NCBI RefSeq assembly: GCF_010882175.1
Contig: NZ_WKLH01000001.1
Span: 947,464-1,011,463 of the forward strand
DNA length: 64,000 nt
Source of the DNA: Mangrovibacterium lignilyticum
GTDB lineage: Bacteria > Bacteroidota > Bacteroidia > Bacteroidales > Prolixibacteraceae
Direction: 5' to 3'
Position 1 is the first letter of the stretch, and each line of letters starts with the position of its first letter. The position numbers were made by a program, and so were the translations under genes. The notes beneath the pieces were generated by a model. It did not search any database, was not told the DNA's origin, and was given only the letters and a program-made list of their open reading frames with translations. Below are positions 53,036-62,750 of this stretch, piece by piece.

Positions 53036-55507
53036 ATGACGGAACAACTCTTTGCCGATGTCATATTGCCCCTGCCGCTTGGTGACCAATTCACCTATCG
53101 TGTCCCAGCCGATTTTCAAGTCAACATTAAAGTCGGTGTTCGGGTAATTGTGCAATTTGGTGCCCGCAAATTCTTTTCTGCTCTTGTTTATCGCCTGCAC
53201 AACAACATGCCGGTTGGCTCATTTGACATTAAAGATATTGATGCCATTCTGGATCAGGAACCTGTTGTTACTCCGGCCCAAATCATTCTTTGGGAATGGA
53301 TGGTTGACTATTACTGCTGCACCCTAGGCGAAGTTTATAAGGCCTCACTTCCTTCCGCTTTAAAGCTGGAAAGCCAGACCAAAGTTAGTTTCAATCCGAA
53401 TTATAAAATACCTGTTGATCTTCCCGGTGAAGAAGAAGCGCTGTTGCTGATGCTTCAGGGACACGGACACACCAACATTCAATCAATCAACAAGTTCCTG
53501 GGGAAGAAATCGGCGCTTCCAACGTTGAAACTTTTATTGGAAAAGAACGCGGTGGTTATTGAAGAAAGGTTGGAAGATTCGTACACGGCCAAAATGCAGC
53601 CATTCATATTTCTTCACCCAAAGTTGGGAAACGAGACCGCCATTTCGCAAGCGCTGGATACGCTGACGAAAGCGAAGAAACAGCTGCAGTTAATGGAATT
53701 TTTTCTGACAGAGACGATTTATCATGCGGAGCAGAAATCCAATCTTTCCAAGAAAGAACTATTGGAAACAAGCGGTATCAGCGAAAGTGTATTACGAGCG
53801 CTGTTAGACAAAGATTTTCTGCACGTGCAGGAAATTGAAGTCGGACGATTGGATCTCAGCAGCAATGGCGAGCAAAAAATATTCGAGCTTAACGAAGCTC
53901 AAAACAAGGCCCTGACGCAAATCAAAGAGCAAACAAAAACGGGTAAGCCAGTTCTTCTGCACGGCGTTACCTCGAGCGGAAAAACAGAAGTTTACATTAA
54001 ACTGATTGAAGAACAGCTGGCCTTGGGAAAACAAGTTCTTTACCTGGTTCCAGAGATCGGTTTAACCACCCAGTTGATCAACCGGCTCAAGCGGGCTTTC
54101 GGTGACAAAGCCGGTATTTACCACTCTCGTTTCAATGATGGCGAGCGGGTAGAGATTTGGATGAACACCTTGCACGAACGGGAGAAATCGTTCCATATAA
54201 TCATTGGAGCAAGGTCGGCAGCCTTACTCCCCTTCCGCAACCTCGGGCTGATTATTGTTGACGAAGAACACGAAAACAGCTACAAACAGTTCGATCCATC
54301 GCCTCGCTACAACGCACGTGATTTGGCTATTGTACTGGCACAAATTCACCGGGCACAGGTCATATTGGGAACGGCAACGCCATCTTTTGAGAGCTACTTC
54401 AATGTAAAAACAAAGAAATACGCGTTGGTTGAGCTAACCGAGCGATACCAAAACATCAGTTTGCCCGAGATGCAAATTAGCGATGTTCGTGAAGCAACGC
54501 GCCGCAAACAAATGAAGTCGCTGCTTACACCTGCTTTGTATGAAGCGGTTGATAGCGCATTGAAAAATGACGAACAGGTGATCTTGTTTCAAAACCGGCG
54601 CGGCTTTGCGCCCTACATTCAATGTAACACCTGCGGCTGGATTCCGAAATGTAAAAACTGTGATGTCAGCCTCACCTATCACAAAAACCTGTCGGCACTG
54701 ATTTGCCACTACTGCGGACATACGCATTCGTTGCCCGGCAACTGCCCTGATTGTCATTCTGAAGAAATAAAAACCCGTGGCTTCGGTACCGAGAAAATTG
54801 AAGAAGAATTGGGGCTTCTTTTCCCTGAAGCCAGAATTGCCCGGATGGACATGGACAGCACCCGCGCAAAAAAGGCTTACGAGCGTCTGATTTACCAGTT
54901 TGAAAGCAAACAAATCGACATTTTGGTGGGCACCCAGATGGTTACCAAAGGCCTCGATTTTGACCATGTACGGGTTGTTGGCATACTGAACGCGGATCAA
55001 CTACTCAACTACCCTGATTTTCGCTCCTATGAACGCTCCTATCAGCTAATCGCTCAGGTCAGCGGACGAGCAGGTCGAAAAAATAAACAAGGCAAGGTCA
55101 TCATTCAAACCAGCCAACCCCAACACCCCGTCTTACAAGAGCTTGTTGAGAATAATTTCATGCAACTTTTCAACCGGCAAATGGCAGAGCGTCAGCTTTT
55201 CAAATACCCGCCCTATTTTCGGTTAGTAAAAGTAGTCCTCAAACACAAGAACAAGGAGCGGTTGAACCTGTCGGCCAACCAACTGGCGACAAAATTCCGA
55301 AAACTGTTTGGCTTCAATATTCTGGGCCCCGAATACCCGTTGGTCGGCCGCATACAAACCTGGTATCAGAAAGAGATCTGGATTAAATTGGAACGAGATC
55401 AGAAGCTGGGACAATCGAAAGCAAAAATAATAGACGAGATTAAGTCGCTCAAAGCCCAGCCCAACAATGGGAATCTGATTGTTTTCGCCGATGTGGATCC
55501 AATGTGA
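53036..55507 (+). CDS. priA: Primosomal protein N' (replication restart helicase PriA)
   Basis: An 823-residue DEAH-type helicase. The N-terminal DNA-binding domain begins FADVILPLPLGDQFTYRVP. Walker A is LHGVTSSGKTEVY, Walker B DEEH, and the later helicase motifs include LGTATPSFESY and QVSGRAGRKNKQG. The zinc-binding insert has CNTCGWIPKCKNC and CHYCG...CPDC, all cysteines present. It reloads the replisome at stalled forks. It is transcribed singly after the pfkA terminator. Confidence 0.96.
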   Translation: MTEQLFADVILPLPLGDQFTYRVPADFQVNIKVGVRVIVQFGARKFFSALVYRLHNNMPVGSFDIKDIDAILDQEPVVTPAQIILWEWMVDYYCCTLGEVYKASLPSALKLESQTKVSFNPNYKIPVDLPGEEEALLLMLQGHGHTNIQSINKFLGKKSALPTLKLLLEKNAVVIEERLEDSYTAKMQPFIFLHPKLGNETAISQALDTLTKAKKQLQLMEFFLTETIYHAEQKSNLSKKELLETSGISESVLRALLDKDFLHVQEIEVGRLDLSSNGEQKIFELNEAQNKALTQIKEQTKTGKPVLLHGVTSSGKTEVYIKLIEEQLALGKQVLYLVPEIGLTTQLINRLKRAFGDKAGIYHSRFNDGERVEIWMNTLHEREKSFHIIIGARSAALLPFRNLGLIIVDEEHENSYKQFDPSPRYNARDLAIVLAQIHRAQVILGTATPSFESYFNVKTKKYALVELTERYQNISLPEMQISDVREATRRKQMKSLLTPALYEAVDSALKNDEQVILFQNRRGFAPYIQCNTCGWIPKCKNCDVSLTYHKNLSALICHYCGHTHSLPGNCPDCHSEEIKTRGFGTEKIEEELGLLFPEARIARMDMDSTRAKKAYERLIYQFESKQIDILVGTQMVTKGLDFDHVRVVGILNADQLLNYPDFRSYERSYQLIAQVSGRAGRKNKQGKVIIQTSQPQHPVLQELVENNFMQLFNRQMAERQLFKYPPYFRLVKVVLKHKNKERLNLSANQLATKFRKLFGFNILGPEYPLVGRIQTWYQKEIWIKLERDQKLGQSKAKIIDEIKSLKAQPNNGNLIVFADVDPM

Positions 55508-55563
55508 CCCAACCCGAAGCGGTGTTAAAATTTGTAAATCCAACTTAGCCATTCAAAAATTGT

Positions 55564-55571
55564 TATTTTTG
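55564..55571 (+). promoter_or_regulatory. -7 box upstream of parA
   Basis: TATTTTTG matches TAnnTTTG. It lies about 145 bp before the parA ATG, implying a longer leader. A -33 element at the right spacing is not clear. Confidence 0.4.
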
Positions 55572-55717
55572 CATTCACCGAAAAAGCCATAAAACATCCC
55601 TTCTTCATGGAAGAAGACCGTTCGGCTCTTCTGGTTTTAATCGATTAATTTTTCAACTTAACAAGCATTTTCACATAAAATATTAACTTTGAAACTCTGC
55701 AAAAACAGGAAAAACCT

Positions 55718-56518
55718 ATGGGAAAAGTAATCGCTTTAGCAAATCAAAAAGGAGGGGTCGGAAAGACTACAACAGCCATCAATCTGGCTGCCAGCTTGGC
55801 TGTCTTAGAAAAGAAAGTATTGATTATCGACGCTGACCCTCAAGCGAATGCCACTTCCGGAATTGGCTTCGATGTGAGAAATGTGAAAACAAGCATTTAC
55901 GAGTGTGTTGTCGACGATTTAGATCCAAGAAATATCATTCTGAAATCAGAAATCAATGGTCTCGACCTGATTCCTTCGCATATCGATTTGGTTGGTGCGG
56001 AAATTGAAATGCTGAATTTACCGAACCGTGAAAAAGTTCTTTCAACAGTGATCAGCAAAGTACGCGATGACTACGATTTTGTATTAATCGACTGCTCCCC
56101 TTCCCTTGGTCTGATAACAGTTAACGCGTTAACCGCTGCCGACTCAATTATCATTCCTGTACAGTGTGAATACTTTGCTCTTGAAGGTCTGGGAAAACTG
56201 TTGAACACGATCAAAATCATCCAAACCCGACTAAACCCGGAACTGGAAATTGAAGGTTTCCTGTTGACCATGTACGACTCTCGCTTAAACTTGGCAAACC
56301 AGGTTTTGGAAGAAGTACGGACCCATTTCGGTGATATGGTTTTTGAAACGCTCATCAACCGAAACATCAAACTAAGCGAGGCTCCAAGTTTTGGTATTCC
56401 CGCGGTGTTATACGATGCCAGCTCGAAAGGAGCTACCAGCTACATGGATCTGGCTCGGGAAGTTCTGCAAAAGAATGATCTTACCAAGATCAAGAATTCG
56501 GAAAAAGTAATTGAATAA
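55718..56518 (+). CDS. parA: ParA/Soj chromosome-partition ATPase
   Basis: A 266-residue ParA-type ATPase with the deviant Walker A KGGVGKTTTAINLA near residue 10, DADPQANAT, and the Walker A' block DYDFVLIDCSPSLG. It binds DNA non-specifically and moves ParB-parS complexes. There is no N-terminal helix-turn-helix, so it is the chromosomal Soj form. It is followed by parB after 21 bp. Confidence 0.95.
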   Translation: MGKVIALANQKGGVGKTTTAINLAASLAVLEKKVLIIDADPQANATSGIGFDVRNVKTSIYECVVDDLDPRNIILKSEINGLDLIPSHIDLVGAEIEMLNLPNREKVLSTVISKVRDDYDFVLIDCSPSLGLITVNALTAADSIIIPVQCEYFALEGLGKLLNTIKIIQTRLNPELEIEGFLLTMYDSRLNLANQVLEEVRTHFGDMVFETLINRNIKLSEAPSFGIPAVLYDASSKGATSYMDLAREVLQKNDLTKIKNSEKVIE

Positions 56519-56539
56519 AAGAATAGAGTAAGAAATAAT

Positions 56540-57427
56540 ATGGCAAAAAGAAGTGCATTAGGGAGAGGTTTAGGCGCACTAATTGATGATGCTGACAAGC
56601 AAATGGATTCGTCCACCTCATCATCAATCAACGAAATTTTAATTGAAAACATTGAAGCCAATCCCTTTCAACCACGAACGAAATTTGATGAATCAGCTTT
56701 ACAGGAACTTTCAGCCTCAATAAAGGAGCTTGGTATTATTCAGCCAATCACTCTTCGCAAAGTGACTGATGGCAAATACCAGATCATTGCCGGAGAACGT
56801 CGCTTTCGGGCATCAAAGCTGGCTGGCTTAACAACCGTTCCTGCTTACGTTCGGGTTGCTGAAGACGATGGCATGTTGGAAATGGCACTGGTTGAAAATA
56901 TTCAGCGTGAAGATTTAGATGCCATCGAAGTTGCCCTTTCTTACCAACGGCTGATTGAAGAATGTAAATTAACTCAGGAAGTTTTGAGCGAGCGCGTCGG
57001 TAAAAAACGTTCAACGATTTCTAATTATTTACGTCTTCTGAGACTGCCAACACTGATCCAAAAAGGCATTATTGATAAAACCATTTCGATGGGACATGCC
57101 CGCGCATTGGTAAATATTCCAAATCCGGAAGATCAATTATCAATTTATGAGTTGATTCTGGATGAGGATCTCTCCGTTCGGAAAGTTGAAGAGATTGTCC
57201 GCAACCTAAACTCGCAAGAGCCGGAAACTGAAGAAAAAGAAGCCAGCCCGAAGAACGAAAAATACCCTCAGGAATATGGTGAACTGAAACAGCACCTGAG
57301 CAATTTTTTCGATACAAAAGTTGACTTCGCTCTCAACAATAAAGGAAAAGGAAAAATCGTTATCCCATTTGGATCCACCAAAGACTTGGAACGAATTATG
57401 GGTATTCTGGACAAATTGGGCCGCTAA
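56540..57427 (+). CDS. parB: ParB/Spo0J chromosome-partition protein
   Basis: A 295-residue ParB. The N-terminus KRSALGRGLGALIDD is the usual ParA-contact peptide. The CTPase/ParB box is IEANPFQPRTKFDESAL and AGERRFRASKLAG, and the helix-turn-helix follows (LTQEVLSERVGKKRSTISNYLRLL). The C-terminal dimer domain ends with IMGILDKLGR. It loads on parS sites; none of the canonical form was seen in the window. Confidence 0.95.
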   Translation: MAKRSALGRGLGALIDDADKQMDSSTSSSINEILIENIEANPFQPRTKFDESALQELSASIKELGIIQPITLRKVTDGKYQIIAGERRFRASKLAGLTTVPAYVRVAEDDGMLEMALVENIQREDLDAIEVALSYQRLIEECKLTQEVLSERVGKKRSTISNYLRLLRLPTLIQKGIIDKTISMGHARALVNIPNPEDQLSIYELILDEDLSVRKVEEIVRNLNSQEPETEEKEASPKNEKYPQEYGELKQHLSNFFDTKVDFALNNKGKGKIVIPFGSTKDLERIMGILDKLGR

Positions 57428-57449
57428 ACGATTTCAAACAAACAGAAAA

Positions 57450-58052
57450 TTGAGGCATTTAAGAATATTCGTATTGCTAGTCCTGTTTTTGGTGACAGGA
57501 TTTTGTTCATTTGCTCAAGTCGAGTTTGAAGCTGATACAGTACCTATTTCAGAATTGCAGCCGAAGCATTCGCCCCGAAAGGCGACTATCTATTCTGCTG
57601 TTCTTCCTGGCTTAGGGCAAATTTACAATAAAAAATACTGGAAGGTTCCGCTAATTTACGGAGGTTTTATTGGTTTTGGATATGGAATAAACTGGAATAA
57701 CGACTATTACGTGTTATACAAACAAGCTTATTCTGATATCGTTGACGATGACCCAAATACGAATTCGTTTAAAGATCTGGCTATTGAAGGAAATTGGGAT
57801 TGGGATAACGCCAGTCAAGTCACTCAATTTACAACCCGGTTGAACAACGCTAAAAATGCAGCGCGAAGAAACCGGGATTTTATGATTATTTTGACAGCTG
57901 CATTTTATGCACTCAATATTATTGATGCAACTGTTGACGCACATTTTTTTGATTTCGACATCGGGGATGACCTGACGTTTAACTGGGCACCGGGCCCAAT
58001 GTACAGTGCTGGTAAAGCATTCCCCGGTATTAATGTTCAAATTAGATTTTAA
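57450..58052 (+). CDS. DUF5683 domain membrane/exported protein
   Basis: A 200-residue protein of the DUF5683 family, which regularly follows parAB in Bacteroidota. The signal peptide MRHLRIFVLLVLFLVTGFC begins at a TTG codon at 57450; the frame is open further upstream inside parB, but that would bury the signal peptide. The conserved core reads PRKATIYSAVLPGLGQIYNKKYWK, followed by hydrophobic segments. Its role is unknown. It lies 22 bp after parB and 9 bp before the transglycosylase gene. Confidence 0.8.
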   Translation: MRHLRIFVLLVLFLVTGFCSFAQVEFEADTVPISELQPKHSPRKATIYSAVLPGLGQIYNKKYWKVPLIYGGFIGFGYGINWNNDYYVLYKQAYSDIVDDDPNTNSFKDLAIEGNWDWDNASQVTQFTTRLNNAKNAARRNRDFMIILTAAFYALNIIDATVDAHFFDFDIGDDLTFNWAPGPMYSAGKAFPGINVQIRF

Positions 58053-58061
58053 AGGGGAAGA

Positions 58062-59633
58062 ATGAAGAAAGCGATTGTACTATTTCTAATAAGCACCATC
58101 TGTAGCTTGGCTGTAAAAGCCGAGCGAACGGATAAAACCAGTTTAAAACAAATTAAGCGTATCGAGGTTCTGTCATTGGACACCATCAACGGATACACCT
58201 CCGTTTATGCTTATCCTGATGAAAACCTGAATGACCTGTTCGCCGAGCAAATGGACAGTTTATACCATTCCTGGTACGTTCAAAACTCTTACGACGTCAA
58301 CTTTTTCGAGAACGAAACTGAAAGTTCTGAATTGGCATCTCTCCCCGACTCCGTTTATATTCAACGACTACAAAATATCGATTCGTTTGTTGACCTGTCA
58401 TTCAATAAAACAGTTAAGAACTTTATTGATTTGTACACGCAACGCCGTCAACAGCTGACTGAGGTTATTCTGGGGCTTTCAAGCTTTTATTTCCCGATTA
58501 TTGAAGAAGAATTGGACAAATATAACTTGCCGCAAGAACTCAAATACATGCCAATTATTGAATCGGCACTGAACCCGACAGCACGCTCACGTGCCAATGC
58601 TGTAGGACTTTGGCAGTTCATGTACGGCACCGGGAAAATGTACAAATTGGATATCGGCACTTTTGTTGACGAACGTCGCGATCCGGAAAAATCATCCGCA
58701 GCAGCTGCTAGGTATTTGAATGATCTGTATAAGATTTACAAAAACTGGCACCTGGTTATTGCAGCCTATAACTGTGGACCCGGCAATGTTAACAAAGCAA
58801 TTCGTCGTGCCGGTGGCGCCCGCGATTACTGGGCAATTTACTATTACCTGCCGCGCGAAACCCGCGGTTATGTCCCTGCTTTCATTGCAGCGGCCTACGT
58901 GATGAATAATTACCAGAAACACAACCTGCACCCCCGTTATCCGGATTTCCCAATTGTTACAGATACCATCCAGGTTCGCAACTATGTACACTTCACTCAG
59001 ATTTCGGAGACACTGAATATCCCGATGGCAGAGTTGCAAAGTTTGAACCCGCAATATCGCCTGGACATTATTCCGGCGAAGGAGAACAAGCCGTATACGC
59101 TGCGTCTGCCTTTGGAAAAAATTGCAGAATTCATCGACATGGAAGAAGAGGTTTATGCGCTCCGTCGTGATACATTCTTCCCCAATAACGAAGTTCTGGT
59201 TCCGAAAGAACGCGGAACCTATGTGGCTGATGTTAACGGAAAAGATCGCATTGTTTATACGGTAAAATCGGGTGACAACCTTGGGTACATCGCCAATCGT
59301 TTCCATGTTCGGATCAACGACCTGCGTTACTGGAATAACATCCACCGCAACCTGATTCGTATCGGACAAAAAGTGGTCGTTTATGTTCCTGCCGGAAAAG
59401 GAGAACAATACGCACAGTCAGGCAGTGTAAAAGTGACGCAGCAAGCTAGTTCTTCTGCCCAGGTAAGCAGCGATGGAAAATTCGTTTACTATACCGTCAG
59501 AAGTGGCGACTCACTATGGTCGATTGCACGACGTTTTCCGGGGGTATCCAACGAAGACATTAAACACCTCAACAACATTTCGAGCAACACAATTAAGCCG
59601 GGTCAAAAGCTGAAAATTCAACCCAAGAGCTAA
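58062..59633 (+). CDS. MltD-like lytic transglycosylase with LysM domains
   Basis: A 523-residue exported murein hydrolase. It has a signal peptide (1-20), then an SLT domain (about 150-290) with the catalytic glutamate in PIIESALNPTA, followed by ANAVGLWQFM and AAYNCGPGNVNKAI. Two clear LysM domains follow (YTVKSGDNLGYIA near residue 400 and YTVRSGDSLWSIA near 475), and a degenerate one sits before them. It cleaves the glycan strand to form 1,6-anhydro ends. It is third in a run from parA. Confidence 0.9.
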   Translation: MKKAIVLFLISTICSLAVKAERTDKTSLKQIKRIEVLSLDTINGYTSVYAYPDENLNDLFAEQMDSLYHSWYVQNSYDVNFFENETESSELASLPDSVYIQRLQNIDSFVDLSFNKTVKNFIDLYTQRRQQLTEVILGLSSFYFPIIEEELDKYNLPQELKYMPIIESALNPTARSRANAVGLWQFMYGTGKMYKLDIGTFVDERRDPEKSSAAAARYLNDLYKIYKNWHLVIAAYNCGPGNVNKAIRRAGGARDYWAIYYYLPRETRGYVPAFIAAAYVMNNYQKHNLHPRYPDFPIVTDTIQVRNYVHFTQISETLNIPMAELQSLNPQYRLDIIPAKENKPYTLRLPLEKIAEFIDMEEEVYALRRDTFFPNNEVLVPKERGTYVADVNGKDRIVYTVKSGDNLGYIANRFHVRINDLRYWNNIHRNLIRIGQKVVVYVPAGKGEQYAQSGSVKVTQQASSSAQVSSDGKFVYYTVRSGDSLWSIARRFPGVSNEDIKHLNNISSNTIKPGQKLKIQPKS

Positions 59634-59706
59634 AGCTTATTGTTAATGAATTGATTTGCAAAGACCCGAATTTCGTACTACATTTAGCGAAGACGAAATT
59701 GCTTGT

Positions 59707-61098
59707 ATGAAACCTGTTCGGGCCTTTTTATTCCTGGTAAGTGTTTTATCCCTTTTGTTCCTGGTTTCTTTTTACCGTTTAAAAAGAAGTCAGGAACAAT
59801 TGCATGTGCCCATTTCCCAAGCACCCATCGAAGCGCTTTTAAATGACGAAGATTCGATCCCTGAATTTCAGGAACTCGACTCGATTGCCCACAGCGACAG
59901 CCTTCTTTTATTATCCGATGTTCTTGAAGCCGACTCTGTCAAAGCAGAGATCATATCCTTTGACGATCTAATTTTTGCGCCAACGGATTCCGTTCGGTTC
60001 ACAGCCTTAACCGAACGTTTGCACAGCTTGCCGGGCACAAAACAACAAGTCCGGATCTTTTATTACGGCGACTCTCAAATTGAGGGCGATCACATCACGT
60101 CCGCTTTGCGAAAAAGCTTTCAAGCCCGATACGGCGGGAAAGGCCCGGGACTGATTGCTCCCGATCAATATTACAATCCGCCGCATCAATTGATTATGAC
60201 CCTCTCCGACAACTGGCAAAACCTGACCATTAAAGAAATGAGAGGCGAGAACCGAAGCATCGTTTTTCGGAATGCCCTGACAGTTTCAGGTGATGAACCT
60301 GCGTGGTTCAGGATTAACCGGCTTCGCTTCCTCGATCCGCAGGCAGATTACAACCAACTTCGTTTTTTCCTGTATTGCTCCGATAACAGCCGGGTGGAAC
60401 TGTCCAATTCGGCCCAACCTGTTTTTCAAACTCAAATCGATACGATCGATCAGGTTCAGGAATTTAAAATGTCATTCAACGAAACACCGGACGATTTAAA
60501 GCTGAGCTTTTCGACCAACGACAGCCTATGGGTAACCGGACTTTCGCTGGAAAGTGAAACGGGCGTATTTGTTGATAATATTGCGCTGAGGGGGCTTTCT
60601 TACCCGCCGTTCAGCTCGTCGGACAGGGCTAGCCTGAAGCAAATGTCCGATAAACTTCAACCGTCGCTTTTCATCTTACACTTTGGGGTTAATGTTGTCC
60701 CCTACTTCTCCGAGAACTATAAAGCCTTCCGATATCAGCTCAACCGGCAAATCAACCTGATTCGTCAGTTGCGCCCCGACGCATCTATTCTGATTATTGG
60801 CGTTTCGGATATGGCTCATCGGGTTGAAGGCGAGTTCGTGTCATACGAAAATATCAACCAGATTAAGCAAATTCAGCTCGAGCTGGCCATGAAAAACGGC
60901 TGCGCCTTTTGGGATCTGGAAAACTATATGGGTGGCCCGGGAAGCATGATTCGCTGGGTGAATACAGAACCGCCACTCGGCCGGAAAGATTACATCCACT
61001 TTTCTGCAGCGGGAGCGGAACAAGTTGGCCGGGAACTAGCCCGGATATTAATTAATGAAATCGAATACAGCCAGCTGACAGCATGGAAGAACAACTAA
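59707..61098 (+). CDS. SGNH/GDSL hydrolase-like protein partner of an MBOAT acyltransferase
   Basis: A 463-residue protein with one N-terminal membrane helix (about residues 3-22) and a periplasmic SGNH domain. Block I is FYYGDSQIEGD, block V is DYIHFSAAGAE with the catalytic Asp/His pair, and between them lies LHFGVNVV. Such proteins work with MBOAT proteins, like PatB or AlgX/AlgJ, to place acetyl groups on peptidoglycan or exopolysaccharide. The frame opens at a TTG at 59656; the ATG at 59707 gives the proper anchor. Its end overlaps the MBOAT start by 16 bp. Confidence 0.8.
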   Translation: MKPVRAFLFLVSVLSLLFLVSFYRLKRSQEQLHVPISQAPIEALLNDEDSIPEFQELDSIAHSDSLLLLSDVLEADSVKAEIISFDDLIFAPTDSVRFTALTERLHSLPGTKQQVRIFYYGDSQIEGDHITSALRKSFQARYGGKGPGLIAPDQYYNPPHQLIMTLSDNWQNLTIKEMRGENRSIVFRNALTVSGDEPAWFRINRLRFLDPQADYNQLRFFLYCSDNSRVELSNSAQPVFQTQIDTIDQVQEFKMSFNETPDDLKLSFSTNDSLWVTGLSLESETGVFVDNIALRGLSYPPFSSSDRASLKQMSDKLQPSLFILHFGVNVVPYFSENYKAFRYQLNRQINLIRQLRPDASILIIGVSDMAHRVEGEFVSYENINQIKQIQLELAMKNGCAFWDLENYMGGPGSMIRWVNTEPPLGRKDYIHFSAAGAEQVGRELARILINEIEYSQLTAWKNN

Positions 61099-62603
61099 GC
61101 AAAATAATCCGGCAACTCATCAGCTACCAAGCCGATAATCCGATGTTTTACACGGGTATTGCTTTCTGGGTTGTTTTTGCCTTTACCCTCGCCTTCTATT
61201 CCATTGTGTACCAAAAAAGCATTTTACGCAACAGCTACCTGTTGGTAATCAGCTGGTACATTTATTACCAAATGAACGGGGCTTTCCTCTCGCTGCTTAT
61301 TTTTTCGTGCCTGTTCAATTATGGATTCGGCCTGCTGATCGACCGCCGCAGAAAAACCAGATTCTGGTTGATTTCGGCTGTCAGCTTCAACCTACTTTTA
61401 CTTGTTTACTTCAAATACAGCTACTTTTTTGCCGACACGGCCAACCTGCTTTTCGACACCAACTACCAAGTCTTTAATTGGCTGGGGTGGATCCTGAATC
61501 AACTATCCGAAGGGGTGGCTGATGTGCATTCCATTGTGCTGCCAATCGGAATTTCGTTCTATACCTTCCAAGCAATCAGTTACCTTTCTGATGTTCGCTA
61601 CCAAAGAGTCGAGGCTGTTCGAAATCCGCTAGACTTTAGCTTCTACCTAAGCTTTTTCCCGCAACTGGTTGCCGGGCCAATCGTCCGGGCTGCTGCATTC
61701 ATTCCTCAACTCTACCAAAAATATCGCCTGACCAACAAAGAACTGAGTCATGCCGTATTTCTGATTCTGAAAGGATTGTTTAAAAAGATGGTGATTGCCG
61801 ATTTTTTGGCGCTCAATTTTGTCGATCGTATTTTTGAAGCTCCCGGAGCTTATTCCGGGCTGGAGAACCTGCTGGGCATTTATGGCTACTCGATCCAGAT
61901 TTACTGCGATTTTTCGGGTTACACCGACATTGCAATCGGGTTGGCGTTGATCCTGGGGTACAAAATACCGGTCAACTTTAATGCACCATATTGCGCCAAC
62001 AGTCTTACCGACTTTTGGCATCGCTGGCACATTTCGCTTTCCCTTTGGCTACGCGATTACCTGTACATTCCGCTGGGCGGAAACCGAAAAGGAAATTTCA
62101 GGACACACCTCAACCTGATCATCACCATGGTGCTGGGAGGCCTGTGGCATGGTGCCAGCTGGCGGTTCATTATTTGGGGAGGAATTCACGGGATAGGCTT
62201 GTCCCTTGAAAAGCTCTTCCAAAAAGTCAGCAAGAGCAGTATTCGCCCCAACAAATTCCGCCGTTTTATCGCTGTCTTTGTGACCTTTCAGCTTGTTAGT
62301 TTAGCCTGGGTATTTTTCAGAGCGTCTGATCAGGAAACCATTTACCGGATTTTCTACCAGCTTCGCCAACATTTTATTCCACACTTAAACCAGGAAGGAC
62401 TGGTGGCCTATCTTCCAACCCTACTGGTCTTGCTCCTGGGCTTTATACTGATCTGGTTTCCGTATGATGCCAAAGAAAAAATCCGCGGGTTGTTCATTCG
62501 CCAACACATCACCGTTCAAATTATCATCTCCGTGTTACTTGCCTTGCTCATTCAAGCCGTATCGAGCGCTGAAATTCAACCCTTTATTTATTTCCGATTC
62601 TAA
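61083..62603 (+). CDS. MBOAT family O-acyltransferase (PatA/AlgI-like)
   Basis: A 506-residue membrane protein with about eleven helices and the MBOAT signatures DFWHRWHISLSLWLRDYLYIPLGGN and GGLWHGASWRFIIWG, with the catalytic histidine in the second block. It moves acetyl groups across the membrane to the SGNH partner encoded just upstream. Because the same run contains a peptidoglycan lytic enzyme, peptidoglycan O-acetylation is a reasonable guess, but an exopolysaccharide acceptor is equally possible. Confidence 0.9.
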   Translation: MEEQLSKIIRQLISYQADNPMFYTGIAFWVVFAFTLAFYSIVYQKSILRNSYLLVISWYIYYQMNGAFLSLLIFSCLFNYGFGLLIDRRRKTRFWLISAVSFNLLLLVYFKYSYFFADTANLLFDTNYQVFNWLGWILNQLSEGVADVHSIVLPIGISFYTFQAISYLSDVRYQRVEAVRNPLDFSFYLSFFPQLVAGPIVRAAAFIPQLYQKYRLTNKELSHAVFLILKGLFKKMVIADFLALNFVDRIFEAPGAYSGLENLLGIYGYSIQIYCDFSGYTDIAIGLALILGYKIPVNFNAPYCANSLTDFWHRWHISLSLWLRDYLYIPLGGNRKGNFRTHLNLIITMVLGGLWHGASWRFIIWGGIHGIGLSLEKLFQKVSKSSIRPNKFRRFIAVFVTFQLVSLAWVFFRASDQETIYRIFYQLRQHFIPHLNQEGLVAYLPTLLVLLLGFILIWFPYDAKEKIRGLFIRQHITVQIIISVLLALLIQAVSSAEIQPFIYFRF

Positions 62604-62750
62604 TCGAAAATGAGTAAATATTTTTTTAGTCATTCGAATAATAAATTCAACTATTTACTAGTTTTACCGCACTATCAAGGGACGTTCATCCCGCGATCGA
62701 TTCTCATTAACCATTGTACTTTACTTAAAATCAGTTGTGCGTAAATTTCT

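Noticed and set aside
55718-57427. parAB as a plasmid or integrated-element partition system
   Set aside because: The ParA has the short chromosomal Soj form, and the neighbours (priA, DUF5683, MltD) are typical chromosomal genes of Bacteroidota.
55508-57450. Canonical parS sites near parAB
   Set aside because: I looked for the palindromic GTTTCACGTGAAAC-type sequence and saw none; short CACGTG matches elsewhere lack the flanking symmetry.
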